This document shows, in pieces, positions 43,382 to 55,650 of a stretch of DNA of 64,000 nt (its first letter is position 1; each line of letters opens with the position of its first letter). The stretch is from Septoria linicola. Lineage: Eukaryota > Ascomycota > Dothideomycetes > Mycosphaerellales > Mycosphaerellaceae. The DNA is taken from the NCBI GenBank assembly GCA_024114885.1, contig CP099420.1, positions 1,922,001 to 1,986,000 on the forward strand, in the 5' to 3' direction. Position numbers and translations under genes: made by a program. A model generated the notes under the pieces. That model was not told where the DNA came from. It searched no databases and saw only the letters and a program-made list of their open reading frames with translations.

Positions 43382-44521
43382 ATGAGCACACAGGAGCGCA
43401 GTAAGCGCCACAAACAGCGCAAGGTCTTGCTGATGGGCAGATCTGGCGCTGGGAAGTCTTCAATGCGCTCCATCATCTTTCAGAACTACGTCGCAAAGGA
43501 TGTTAGGAGACTGGGAGCAACAGTCGACGTGGAGCACAGCAACATCAAATTCATGGGAAATCTCATGCTCAATCTATGGGATTGTGGCGGGTGAGCGAGC
43601 CTCGCAATCACATCGCGATGGTAGGTGGACTGACAACGTACTTGCAGCCAAGATTCTTTCGTCGAGTCCTATCTGACGAACCAACGGTCGCATGTCTTCA
43701 CATCTGTTGCTGTGTTGATATTTGTCTTCGATATCGCTTCCAAGGAAGCTGCACCTGATCTGCTTAGTTTTGCCAACACGATACGAGCATTGCAGGAATT
43801 CAGCCCAAACAGCAAGATCTTTATCCTTGTTCACAAGATGGATCTGGTTCCGAGTGAACAGAAAGGCGCACTGTATGCTCAGAAGGTGAAAGAGATCCGT
43901 AACACTTGCGAAGACGAGGGCTTCACAGGCAAGCAGGTGGACATATGTCCGAGCTCGATCTGGGACCAGAGTCTTTATCGCGCATGGACGCAAGTCATCT
44001 ACTTCCTGGTTCCAAATGCCACGGTGATCGAAGGGATGCTTGAGAAACTTGCGGACTTACTCAATGCCCGCGAGATGATCCTCTACGAGCGCACGACATG
44101 TCTAGTGGTGACGCACATCACTCGTGGAAGCGAGGCCCGCAACCCATACACGGATCGATTTGAACGAATCAGCAGTATTCTCAAGACTCACAAACACTCC
44201 ATGTCGAAACATACTGGAATGATGCCTTCCGAAGTCTCGTTTGCGGAGATGCAGATCAAGACCGGTGCATTCATGTTCTTCATCACGCGCCTAACAGAGA
44301 ACACAAACTTGGCAGTGGTCATGCCAAGCGATGAGGCATCCTACAACGCCGCACGCGTCAATGTACAATTGGCTAGGCGCGAGTTCGCACACCTCGATAT
44401 CGTCGAGAAGAAAGGCAAGGATCAATCCACGGCATACCGCGAGATCGCTTCGACACGGGACGACGAGCGCGGCAGTGAGGACTCTGAGCCCATACACAGC
44501 CGGCTGAACGATGAACGATGA
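43382..44521 (+). CDS. gtr1: Rag-family GTPase Gtr1 (RagA/B orthologue)
   Basis: 360 residues in two exons (43382-43590 and 43648-44521; 57-nt intron GTGAGC...TTGCAG, phase 2). The P-loop is GRSGAGKSS, the switch II region reads LNLWDCGGQDSF, and HKMDLV is the guanine-specificity motif. The C-terminal half is the Gtr1/RagA roadblock-like domain (AEMQIKTGAFMFFITRLT). Gtr1 pairs with Gtr2 on the vacuole in the EGO/Rag complex and activates TORC1 in response to amino acids. The C-terminal about 40 residues are charged and variable. Identification is secure. Confidence 0.95.
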
Positions 44522-45946
44522 TTCAAGCGATGCGCATGGTGTTGTTCTTCTTCAGGATCGTGATGCTAGTTAGCTCATGCATGTATCACATCGAACCGGC
44601 ATTACTGACATGGTTGGTACGGGAGGATCATCTGGCCAGGCTGCTGTTTGCCGCCACAATACGAGCTGCACAATATAGATGCTGCAGATTACTGCAGCAT
44701 GCATGCAAGCGATGGAAGTACCTAGCATACCGAGGATGATTTACAAGTGGGCTTTGCACAGGGCATGAGCACTATGTCTCGGCTTAACGTGCGGCAATTA
44801 GCTTCGGAGTGTCACTCCAAAGAAGACCTATTTGTGTGGTGGATTGTGGGTGGAGAATCATTATTTGAGAAAGTCCGATACGTAGTTCGGTTGTGAATAT
44901 GTACTCGGGCCAGCTCGCGCCAAGCAAGTGGGTGGATTACTGTCTTAGCCGTCTCGGTACCGCGACGGCGGATGTGCGCTGCGGCTACAGGCAGCGCGCA
45001 ACAAGGTGACCTGGTCAAGCTGGATCGACACCGGCTGCACTTTGGCGACGGATGTCGTGAGGAACATGTGAGACTGCAGGGCATTGCTGCAGGCATTCAC
45101 AACGTCCTCGCCTAACTCTTCGAGTTTGGGCAAATGCAGCTCCTTTATTTGTTTCTTTGGCTCAGCTCGCTTGCATCCCTTCCTCTCTTCAGAATCTCAT
45201 CGACACGATCGCGCTGCTGACCTTTGCGGGGCGACGGCAAACACGCCACCCTCCTGCATGTATACATGTACATGTCCTATCAGTGCATGATGTGGTTGTT
45301 GTCACGACTGTGCGGCCGTCGTCGGCAGCTCAGCGGTCTTTTGGAACTGCCGACGATCCGCTCCACCTACTAAGCACGAGTCGTGCAGCCAATATTGTAC
45401 CGTGATGATCATCCTTAGAATTGCACTGTGTGAAGTTTTGTCCGTTGACATGTGAGAGACCGCGATGGGTGGCGACCCGTCGCAATGCCACGTTAACCCC
45501 TGTCTGGTTGTTAGCAAGGATTGAGGCTGGGCATGCATAGCGGCCCAGGTTCTCGCAGAACATCGTCCTGGCACCTTGATTGGCTATCATCAAGACACCT
45601 GGTATTTGCCTTCGTTGTACAGAACATGCAGCACGCGCACATCCGGATCACATTTGTTGTACTCCATACCTGGACTACCAGGATTTGGGCGAGATATAGA
45701 CGATGGGGGTCCACGGATCGCGACGGAATCAGGAAAAGGTGGTAGCAAACGATTAGTTCATGACTTGGTGAATATGAGTTTATTTACACGATCTTCGAAT
45801 TGATCGGATGCGATCATACACCAAAGGGTGCTTTGCCCTGTTAGTGGACATGTCATCAGTCGTAGTTCTGTGGTCCTGCGTCAGACGTTGTGCTCCTGCC
45901 ACACGGCACGAGAAACCTCCTGTCGATATCATGCCGTAGCATAGCC
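44522..45946. other. Intergenic stretch, no supported gene
   Basis: 1.4 kb between convergent gtr1 and the C6 transcription-factor gene. Scattered short frames, no domain. Confidence 0.5.
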
Positions 45947-48772
45947 TTACGCTGTGCGATGGCCTGCGCTGGGTGCCCTGCCATGCGGAGGATCATCCCT
46001 CAAAGCGTCAAAATAGATTCTATCATCTGCGCCATAAATGCAATCGTCCTCCGCAGTGAACTCCTGCTCCAAGGAGGATGTGACGCCCCACTCGCGTCCT
46101 AACCAGCAACCGCTGCGTGCTGTAAAAGGATGCTTTAAAACATTGTGAATCTGATAGTAGCGCTTTTCGCAGGCCTTGTCCTGATCTCTAGCAGTGCTCC
46201 AGTATCGAGCCAGCTCACGCAGACTTTCGAGCCCACAGCTGATCAAGTCCAAAGTGGCTTTGAGGTGTGTGTCCAAGCCGCCTGCGCCGACGACGTCAAT
46301 TGCAGCTAGGATCGCGTAGCCAGCAAAGGGAGTGGTAAAGGAAAAGGAGGCAATGTGTCCGTCCTTCTCCGCGATGTCCCATTTCGCTGCGCGGAGCGTG
46401 CTCATAACTTGTAGTAGCTCATGCGAGTGACGATGTGTAGCGCAAATATTCCTGGTGATGGACTGCGGAACAAGAGCGTGTCGGACGAACCTATTCATCT
46501 TCACCCATGATAGATGGTACAAAATGTGCATGGAAATGTAAGGCCCCGCATAGCACCCCTTTATGCTGCGCTCCACGTTGAGCTTCGAGAACTGTAGCTG
46601 TTCAGGCAGCCGCGAGGACCAATTCCGTAAAGCAGCGGAGGTTTGCTCATAGAACTTGTCGTACTCTTCTCGATAGGTCAAAGGAGACCTGTGCGTTGCT
46701 CGATATATGAAGTTGACAACATCGCCCCAGATTGCGCCCATTAGGCAAAGCCAGGCCATAGGAGACATGGGGCTCGAAGGGGTGATGGCCGCTTTCATGG
46801 GATCGATTATTCCATTGTCGCAATACGGCGCTTCAGATCGAAGACCGCGCTCGAAACTATCATCCAGCGCAGGCAGGCGCAAAAAGATGTCTTGCGGGTT
46901 TATCAACGTCGAGGTTCCACCGCAGAAACGATCCATCAGGAACGCAGACCAGAGAGTGCGACGCTTGCACTCAATGAGTTGTTCGGACGACAGATTGAAA
47001 TCGCTTCTCGGTCTGCCAGCTGTGTCATTTGCAGCGCAACCTTGTTCGGTATTGTATCGCAGGTAGAGGGCGGCGTCGATACCTGCTCCGATGTAGTCCC
47101 ATCCAGTCGTGCTTTCGCCTTTGGCAAAGTGGTACAGTCCAAGCAGAAGTCGTGACTGGATAACAGGCATTTCATATCGCCCTTGCTTCGTCCGTAAACT
47201 ATCCGCAGCAATTTGAGCACATTGCTGGCCAAAGGCAGCATGGGCGTCTTCCGCGAATAGGGAGCCTATCGCAAGCATCGAATACAGCAGAAGCTTCTCG
47301 TTCTGATACTTGTCCGAGCACCCACGCAGCCAGTGCATAAAATGGTGACGGGGGTAAATGCAATAGGTCGCGTTATTCACGTCCTGAAAGTAATGTTCCA
47401 AGACTTGCAGTGTGGCTTCGGGGCAAGCCGCGTATGGATCGTCTTCGGGCGAGAGACCTCTTCCCGGCGACCTTGGTTGCATAGGTGAAGTGTACTGATG
47501 CAGCATGTTGGCGCCTGGTGCAGTGTTTCCGTTCAACCTGTATGCTGGTGAAGAAGACCTGTGCTTTTTGCTAGGCCCGCCCCTTGGTGACTGCTCGTCC
47601 AGCGTACGTCGCTTGTGTGATGTTTCGTGTTCAGTCCCATGGCCGTTTTGAGGAATGAAGCTCGACGCGCTTTTAGTGAGCGGAGACCCTGTCCTGTGAG
47701 GCCATGTAGCGCCCGGGGACGATTCGCCCTGAGATTGATGTGCAGGCGCTCTGTGACATGTCAGCGTTGTTGACAGTGGAAGTTTGGAGCCGTCATACTT
47801 TCGACAAGGACGCTTCGCCTTCTCGCACTGTAAACAGCTCGAAGCTCCTGGCTCACATTTAATCTTCTTCTCTCTACAGTCCAAACAGGCCATGGCTAAT
47901 CGCTTCCGTGGTTTGTTGGCCTTGGTCAAGCCCCAAGCAGGGTTGACTTGCTCGCCATCGACATGCGTAGGAATGCGAAAACCCCCTTCGTATAAATGGA
48001 ACGTGCCCTCACCAGGAAGCTCTCTGATTCCTAGATACTTTTTCGAACATTCTGGTCCAGCTGGCCCGTAATTGTCACTGCTAGGACGAGCGACTGCTCC
48101 AGCCGGGATGCGGTAGTGGTGCTCCTCCGGTCCAGCGGTCATGTATGGACTCGGCGCGCCATTGTGGGGATAAGAATGAATTGATGCCTGGCGGGATCGC
48201 TCTCGGTGAGCAGTGTCGTATCCTCTGGAATCTGCTCGGGCATCGTATGGAGACGTTGGTCCTATATGACTGTCGTGCCGAGACACTGGGCTTGTTTCCA
48301 AAATCGGGAGCTCAAGACGTCTTCCTGAATGCGGATAATACGAGGGGTGTTCTTGAGGATGATGTGCTGCTTGTGATTGGTGGCCATGATGTCCATAACG
48401 CGGTTCCACGTTATGTTGACTCACATGCGGACCAGGAGCACCGTTTGCGCCCCAGCTTGAACTATAGCTTGGAGGACTTGGAACGGAAGGTGCGGCAGAT
48501 GTCAGAATGTCGTGCAGGCGAGGTAAGCTTTGAGAATGGGGTCGAAAGCCTGTATGGCTAGCAGCAGGACTTCGATATGCATCGAGTCGCCTCTGATCTC
48601 TAGGCGCCTCGCTGTAGGACTGCTGTGGTGGCCTGGGCTCCAGTGGTCGAGGGAGTTCCACTTCGGGTCGAGGTGTAGGATATGGAAGACGTTCACTTGC
48701 GTGACTCAGATGTCGCTCGTGGTGATGCGGAAAGGGTCTCAATGGCTCGGCCTGAGTCGCTGCGTAGGCCAT
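45947..48772 (-). CDS. Zn(II)2Cys6 transcription factor with fungal-specific domain
   Basis: Single continuous frame of 941 residues from the ATG at 48772. The N-terminal about 290 residues are disordered and rich in His, Pro, Ser and Arg. The binuclear zinc cluster follows at about 294-322 (CLDCREKKIKC ... CLQCEKAKRPC, six Cys), preceded by the basic KPRKRLAMA. A second disordered linker leads to the fungal transcription-factor middle homology region from about residue 450 (EHYFQDVNNATYC, LYSMLAIGSLF, LLLGLYHFAKG, ECKRRTLWSAFLMDR). The family binds CGG half-sites. The target pathway cannot be read from the sequence, and neighbours do not form an obvious cluster. Long upstream non-coding DNA (6.9 kb) may hold a complex promoter. 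Confidence 0.92.
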   Translation of the reverse strand: MAYAATQAEPLRPFPHHHERHLSHASERLPYPTPRPEVELPRPLEPRPPQQSYSEAPRDQRRLDAYRSPAASHTGFRPHSQSLPRLHDILTSAAPSVPSPPSYSSSWGANGAPGPHVSQHNVEPRYGHHGHQSQAAHHPQEHPSYYPHSGRRLELPILETSPVSRHDSHIGPTSPYDARADSRGYDTAHRERSRQASIHSYPHNGAPSPYMTAGPEEHHYRIPAGAVARPSSDNYGPAGPECSKKYLGIRELPGEGTFHLYEGGFRIPTHVDGEQVNPAWGLTKANKPRKRLAMACLDCREKKIKCEPGASSCLQCEKAKRPCRKYDGSKLPLSTTLTCHRAPAHQSQGESSPGATWPHRTGSPLTKSASSFIPQNGHGTEHETSHKRRTLDEQSPRGGPSKKHRSSSPAYRLNGNTAPGANMLHQYTSPMQPRSPGRGLSPEDDPYAACPEATLQVLEHYFQDVNNATYCIYPRHHFMHWLRGCSDKYQNEKLLLYSMLAIGSLFAEDAHAAFGQQCAQIAADSLRTKQGRYEMPVIQSRLLLGLYHFAKGESTTGWDYIGAGIDAALYLRYNTEQGCAANDTAGRPRSDFNLSSEQLIECKRRTLWSAFLMDRFCGGTSTLINPQDIFLRLPALDDSFERGLRSEAPYCDNGIIDPMKAAITPSSPMSPMAWLCLMGAIWGDVVNFIYRATHRSPLTYREEYDKFYEQTSAALRNWSSRLPEQLQFSKLNVERSIKGCYAGPYISMHILYHLSWVKMNRFVRHALVPQSITRNICATHRHSHELLQVMSTLRAAKWDIAEKDGHIASFSFTTPFAGYAILAAIDVVGAGGLDTHLKATLDLISCGLESLRELARYWSTARDQDKACEKRYYQIHNVLKHPFTARSGCWLGREWGVTSSLEQEFTAEDDCIYGADDRIYFDALRDDPPHGRAPSAGHRTA

Positions 48773-51700
48773 GATCTCTCAAGATACCAGGTTCCGTAAC
48801 GTTAATTGCATCGGCCACATTGGTCGAGTCGAAGCAACGAGAACAACTGGACCGGGCTAAGAAATGTGGTTCATCGAGCAGTGCCGGCAGGTTTTCAGCA
48901 GCGGCGGCAGGTCCAGGTCAACAAGGTAGCACAGCGAGCCGGGTCTTATCTTGAGACAGTTCCGGAGCTGTAGGAAGCCGGTGTCAGCACCTGCAGGTAA
49001 GTTGTGTGAGGGTGGCAATCCGGAGACCAGACGAGCAGAATGATGATGCGCCGTCAATGGAGCGACAAGAAGCAGAAGCAGCAGAAGAAGAAGAAGGGAG
49101 ATCGCAGGTAAGGCTGAGAGAGCAGGAGTCTGAGAGCTCGCCTCGGTGGTGTGGTGACAAGCGGACAGGCGTGCGTGATGGTGAACCCAGCTGTTGCGTG
49201 GTGGAATCGAGAGGCTGCCGGCACGCAGAGAAGGTTTGGTCAGTGCCGAGCGAGAGAAGCAACAAGCGGCGGCGGCAGGTGCTGCGGAGGGCGACCAGAT
49301 AGTAATAATGCAATTGAGAAACGCGGTCCACGCCGTGACCTGCGATCCACTGAGCGGGGATACCGTACTGGCAAAGGAAGCAGCCACAACTGCCCAGTGC
49401 CCTCAACAGCATCGTGATGATGGATGGCGACTACTGGGTCAGCACTACATGTGCTAGTCAAAATGCTTTGGATCTCAAGGTTAGATTCCCATGCAGATGC
49501 CGATCGCTAATGCGCGTGCCATTCCGCGAGCGAGCGAGCGATGTACCCTGAAAACTCTCAGCGTCGTTGGCGCGGACCTTGTGGCAACGATTCACTTCCA
49601 TCGCGCAACGTAGAGCCGCACATGCCTGCACCACGACCACCACCAGACACACGCACATCACGCCTGCACACACAGTGCAGCCCGACGATACTGCACAGAA
49701 CCTACACTCCTGGCGGCTGGCGAATGGGGCAGCGCCGACACGCGCTCGCTCAGCATACCGCTGCACGTCCAATCAGCGGCCAAACCCTCCCTGCCGGACT
49801 GCAAAAAGCTTTGCTCCCTGTGTGGAAGCCACACGACGCCTCCACGACGACGATCCACTCCCGTCTAGGCCCGCACACGAACCCGAACAGAGTTAGTCCC
49901 TTCATCAGGCAAGTTATGCCTGTCAACCTTTCGGCTCTCAAACGACCTGCGGTCGACTAACTAGGAGTCTATGAGTTCCCAGCATCATGTCGAGGCCATA
50001 GCATAGCATCACGTCCGTGCCTCTAGTCTTGGTCATTACTGTTGATCACTAACGCCTCAATTCATCCAATGTTCGGCTTGCCGAGCTCACCGTGGAAGCC
50101 GAAATGTAAGCGAAACCGTTGCCGCGTGGTGGTGATCAAGCGAATTCCTGCTGCAGCGCGAGAACCGCTCTGCGAGCACAAATCCCGAGGCTGACGTCAA
50201 GATATACCGCCCTTCTCTGCGCACGTTGGCATCGCTTTCAGCTTCAACAGGACTAATCAGGCTCCCATTCAACCAGTTAGACCCAGGTTTGCAACCAGGA
50301 GGAGCTCGGTGTCGGCTTTTTTCTCCCAGCAGCACGTCGAGTACCAGCGGATCGCAGTATCTGGCCCCGAAGACCCAGATAATGCGGCAGGTGTGAGATC
50401 ATCTCCGAGCAATTGTTGATGAGCAACCGTTTGCAGGTATTGTGAACACGACCTTGGCTCGACATTTCACCGTCCTGTCCAATCAAAAAGGCCTAACGAT
50501 CTGGCACTTGGTTGCGTCACTACAGCAAGATGCGCTTTAGCGCCGGAATAATGCAGGTAGGAAGTCTACACGCGAGTCCAGCTAACATAGATTACCCTCC
50601 AGCACACATGGGAAGGCCTCAAGTCATGACGACCAGGACGACCAGTGGCATCGGAGCGCTGTGTGTTAGAGTTGCACAATGTGTCGTGCACGACTCCACG
50701 CCCGCAATGACCGTCACTGCGACCTGAAATTGGTCGGCGAGTCGTCTTGGCCTCTCCTCGGTAGTGACCCGGCAGCATGGTTTTCGGCATATTCGAACCA
50801 ACCACAGCGGCACTGGTGCATGAGTCGCTTAGCTCCACGTTGGCTGGCATGTTCACTGAGAGGTGTAACAGATGGCGTCTGGATTCTCATCGCTCAGACA
50901 AGAGTTGTTACTCGTGCTCTGCATTACCGAAGGCTGGCATAAGCTGCGCACAAACGATGCCCCGGACACTTCTTCCACGTTATCACTTTTTATATGTCCT
51001 CCCCTTGTAATTCAAAGGCACAGTGCCGCCCACTTTTACGAGGCGGATGCCGGGACTCTATCCGCACGATCGACGCCAATCCCGGTTCTGCAAAAAGACG
51101 TAGCATGCAGCATGCTCCACCATGCTGCCGTCGTTTCCAAGCCTCAGGGTACGTCCAGCGCCGTCAGCAGTATGGCATCGAACTGATCCCCAGTGGCACT
51201 CGTCGTCCGCATGTAGCAATGCTTGAAGGCTTGCTTATGCGTGGTCTCGTGATTATCATGGCGTGCGCACAACAGCCAGTGAGCTGGCGATGGCGACAGT
51301 ATGTGATCCAGAGCCGTTCCAAAACACAAGGAGCGGAAAGCGCCTGAATTACGACGCTTTCGGCAAGCAGGAGCTCCTCGAAACACTTTAAGCATGCTGG
51401 ATAAAGACATCCACCACCCACATCAGTGCCGCGCATATCGTTGCCTTCGTTGGCCTCTCGGCTCCGAGTGCAGCATCAAGCCCCGGACGATATACCACTT
51501 TCGGTCGCAGCAGATCTGTTCCGCAGCGCGAAATCTTACACCAACGAACCCAATTCTGGGCAATGGCTAACCTAAAGCCAAGCACTTTTTGCACCCTGCA
51601 AGAGAAGCATCAAGATCGAATATTGACTATGGTCTTGTAGCAAGCATAGTTACAACAGCGCTTCGTCGATTTCCGATCGCCATCTGATGGCGCGGCCTTC

Positions 51701-54700
51701 AGCGAGCAGTCCTTATCGCACCTCACCGTTCCGCTCTCGACAGTGTGAAACACACGGAAGAGCGACAAGTTCATGCGATACATGAGCCACAGTCCTGGGA
51801 CCAAGTGTCGGAATCTACCAGCAACCCACGGCGTGTGCAGCTGCTGATGCAGAGTATCGCAATCAACCGAGGGGCTCGATGCCCAGCTGTCCTTGCGATT
51901 GACCCTTAGTGCACGTCGAAAATCAGAATCGTGTCAGATTCCACGAAGGCCAGGCTCTTTTCAATTCGTCAACGTCTGAACGTTGGACATCCTACGTCGC
52001 GTCTGCACAGCCTCGGGCAGCTCAAGTCGACCTGGCAGCGTGGTGTCGCCAATTCCCAACACAGGCTCTATAGACACGCAGAAGCCGAATGCCCACGGCT
52101 CGACGTCGGCTCTCCTGTCATGCAACCTCTCGTTCAACCTGTGTGCTGAGTCGTAGAATTAGCTTGGTAGTCGCCTGCAGCACCGAACGCTCTTCTGCTT
52201 TCCGCAAAATGTTGTTCCTTACTGGAGGATACATTGGGGCTGTTGCACATACATAGGATCGAGGTCAATGGCCAGCGATTGCAGTATCTCTTCACGTGCG
52301 GAAGGACGTGGTGTACGAGGGCTAGCTGCGTTTCAAACTAAAGATAATGTCTGGCAACGTCTTTACATGGTGTCACTGGCGTGCAGGAGAGAATTGATAC
52401 CTGTGGCACCGAGCTACAGCATCGAACACCCACCTCTTCAGTACGTTATCAGACGACCACTAAGATTGGGTTACAGCACCAATCTCCAACGAAAGCGCCT
52501 AGCCTCAAGAACAATGGCATTCTCGTACAGCGTGAGACGCCAGACGCGTCGGACGCGATCCCTTCTTGGCATGCTGGTAGTCTGGCCTGCTACTAAACAT
52601 GAGCGACCATGATCACGCACCAGAAATGTCCCAGAGAGTTTGCGCCTCTCAGTTGTGGATTTGTTGCGCGGTCTACTCTGGCGTACTTGCAATGTTTTCG
52701 AGCTGCGATCGCGCAGTGGTTGCCCAACTTCGGGCAAGAACCACGGATGACCGCGCAGCACAGCCTGGACTGCGCGCAGGACTATGATAATGTTGCTCAT
52801 TCGACACCAGCGTGCATAGAAGCTATTGCCAGGCCGCCCAATCAAAGCCGGTCATTGACAGCTGATTTTGCTGCTCAAGGATTGGGCAACGCTGGCGGCA
52901 GTGGCTGAGATCTGGTGCTAGCGCCCATGAGGCTCAATGCTAGCTCGCGGTTCAAAAACAACCAAATCGATCGGCGCTCAAGCTGTGGCACCAAATTGCA
53001 TGTCACTGCTCTGCCATGAATGTCACGACGCGCACGACATTGCCTGGCGTTGGCGTCCCGAGACCAAAGTTGCGTACACGCTGCTGTCCGCGAAGCATTG
53101 CGTCACGACTGCTATTTGCCAATATTCACATCCTCCGAAGATACGACAGCTCAGCCCTTCCAGCGCACAAATTCATCATACCGCCTGTTCATCACGGTAC
53201 GAGCGCTCTCGTCAGTCGCATCTGGGTACGTGTATCCCTGGGGCGCCGGAAGGCTGAGCCTAGCGCGTGCCACGGCTCACACACACTGTTGCGTGCATCT
53301 AAGACCAACAAGGCTTTTGCAACGTGAGCGGAGAAGTGGCAGTAGAGCTTATTCAAGGCCTCTGTGCACTACTGACAACCTCGACTACGCATGACGACCA
53401 AGACTTTGACTGGACCATTGGAGGTGCGTTCCGGTGTGGAGGCACTACCAGCATTCCGCATGCGCTCATTGCATTGAGGCGGGATCTGGAGTCACAGAAG
53501 CTCCAGATCCTGCAAAGGATCATGGCTTGACATGTGGTTCAGGGAGCGCGGGCTGCAATCTTCTGCACTTTCTCATCGAGGCCTGTGCTGTCATGCCACG
53601 ATCAAGCTTGATCCATTACTTCGTCCAATCAGAACTGCTGCCGACAAGCCTCTCCATGTGCATACCAAAGTACTGTGCCGTCTTCTTTCTGACTACGCTG
53701 GTATTGGAAGCAACTGCGATCGCATCCCCTCCGGAGCCTTACCACCATGAGTCAGATTATGGTTAATTTTTAGTGCCAAGACCACCAACCAGAACCCGTC
53801 GTGACTTGCTCGTTGTTCCTCGCCTCTCTGCATATGTACATGCAATGTGAGACACCACAAGTCCCACAAGGCCGACGGCTAGCAATGCGGCCTCGGGCAC
53901 AACTGTGATCTCGCTGCCGCTTTAGATGTGTTCAGATTCGTGCGCGATAAGTGCATTGGCTCAAAGGTCTTCATAGGGATGATCGTGATCGGTAAGTCCC
54001 AACGAGACACATTTGATGTACCTCTCACCAGCCGCTGCGGAGCATCAAGGCTGCGGGCACCGCTCATAGCGGGGACGGACTGCATCCCGAGCACACAAGG
54101 TCAGGCGCGGCCGCGACGCGAAGTGGCCCCTGTAGATTGACAGCACCGAAAAGGTACCAATTGGCTCGTGGCCAATCGAGATGACCTGCTCGGCGAAACA
54201 GTAACCGCATGGGATCATCGAGACCCCTGCTGCACAGCCTTCCACGAGACGACAGTGGGTATGTGAGAAATGGGGTCTCAAGACCTCCCCGTCAGGATGC
54301 GAAATTGCGAGACTCCCAGTGGTCTGCTCAGTGGCGGGACTTGCCTTCCTCCATGAATAGAAACACCTCTGTGGAGGGCAGATATTGAATTGCTCTGCTC
54401 GTCAATCACTCTTCGACCGTGGTTCGAGCACCGCTCGGGAGACACCACACGCTCGATGTCGCCATGTGAAGACTCGTGGAGAGCAGCATATAGCGAGCTC
54501 TACGGGCCCATGAAACGCAGAAGGACGCTCCTGCAGACCTTCGACGGACACAGCGAGTATCAATACCAGCAATGAAACCACGCGAACAATCTTATTCGTG
54601 TCTACTAGTGCCTATCTTGAGACCGTGTCAATACCGCTCTTTAGACACTTCATCGAACATCAGCTAGGCTTCGACTGCCATACCAGACCACATACGAACC

Positions 54701-55650
54701 GACGCAGGCGTGTCACTCCTGGCGCGACTTTACCCCCAGACACAAACCCTGCTCCGTTGAAAGCAATCGTGGCGACACATCCATATACAAACACACGTGT
54801 GCCCCGTGTCAGTACCGACACCTCCTGTATCGTCGATAATTCTCCCTCTTCTCAAAATGTTGGTGGGCATTCCTAGTCTTGTCAAACTACCTCAGGAACC
54901 ACGATGCGGCGAAGACTGGTGAAGCTTCCATGAGGAAGGAAATAGCGCACCGCTTCACACAGCTTCACACGCACGACTGGGAGTGATCACTAGGCAGTCC
55001 ACCACGCTTGTATTCGATAGCCTGCATAGCATATTGACCTCACCTCGAACGATCCCGCTGCATAGGAGCCTGTCTAATGTCCATGAATAAGATATGAAAG
55101 AGCTTAGGGTTGGCTAAACTTATGGGTGGGACGACGACGACATGCTCAGATGGAATAGTAGCATCAGCCTGAGCTATACAGACGACTGGAACATGCGTTG
55201 AATGGACGTTTGGGGATGCCTTGACAGTGTATGACAGTGACTCCCAGCGCATGTTAGGTGAACAGTGGTCTCAATGTGCGCGGCATTCGGCAGAGCCCCA
55301 GCGTAGAGATCGATTTTACACATGACTTCTACGAATATGCAGTACCAGAAGACGCCACCGTATAGCAGTGTGACGTGCTATGTCTACTCCATTGCTATAT
55401 GATAGACTGTCAATTTAGACAATATTCATCAGGAACTCAAGTAGCGTCTAGCTTCGCATTACTTCATCGCTCAGTTCAAAACATTGACGAAACTATCTGC
55501 TCTCCTGCTTTCTGCTGCCGCACACGGCCTCAACTATGAAAGTTCTACTGGGTATCAGTGCTGCCGTCATTTGTGCATGAAGCTCTCTCTCATGCTGCCA
55601 ACAAAATAAAGAACCTGCAGGCACCCCTTAATGCAAGGAAAGAATAAATC
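48773..55650. other. 6.9-kb stretch without a supportable gene
   Basis: The longest gap outside the retrotransposon. Composition is ordinary and CA/TG are not depleted, so it is not RIP-mutated. All frames are short and overlapping with no domain, signal peptide or splice chain. It contains a GAA/GCA-rich tract near 49,075-49,100, a GAGC repeat near 49,528, and a perfect 10-bp inverted repeat with a 9-nt loop (53482-53491 / 53501-53510). It probably includes the upstream region of the C6 factor and possibly non-coding RNA or decayed genes, which I cannot resolve. Confidence 0.45.

Noticed and set aside
54405..54450. GTGGTTCGAGCAC resembling a tRNA T-arm.
   Set aside because: The rest of the cloverleaf cannot be formed.
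50000..55600. Chains of small plus-strand frames that might be a multi-exon gene.
   Set aside because: No consistent GT-AG chain with matching phase and no domain in any frame.
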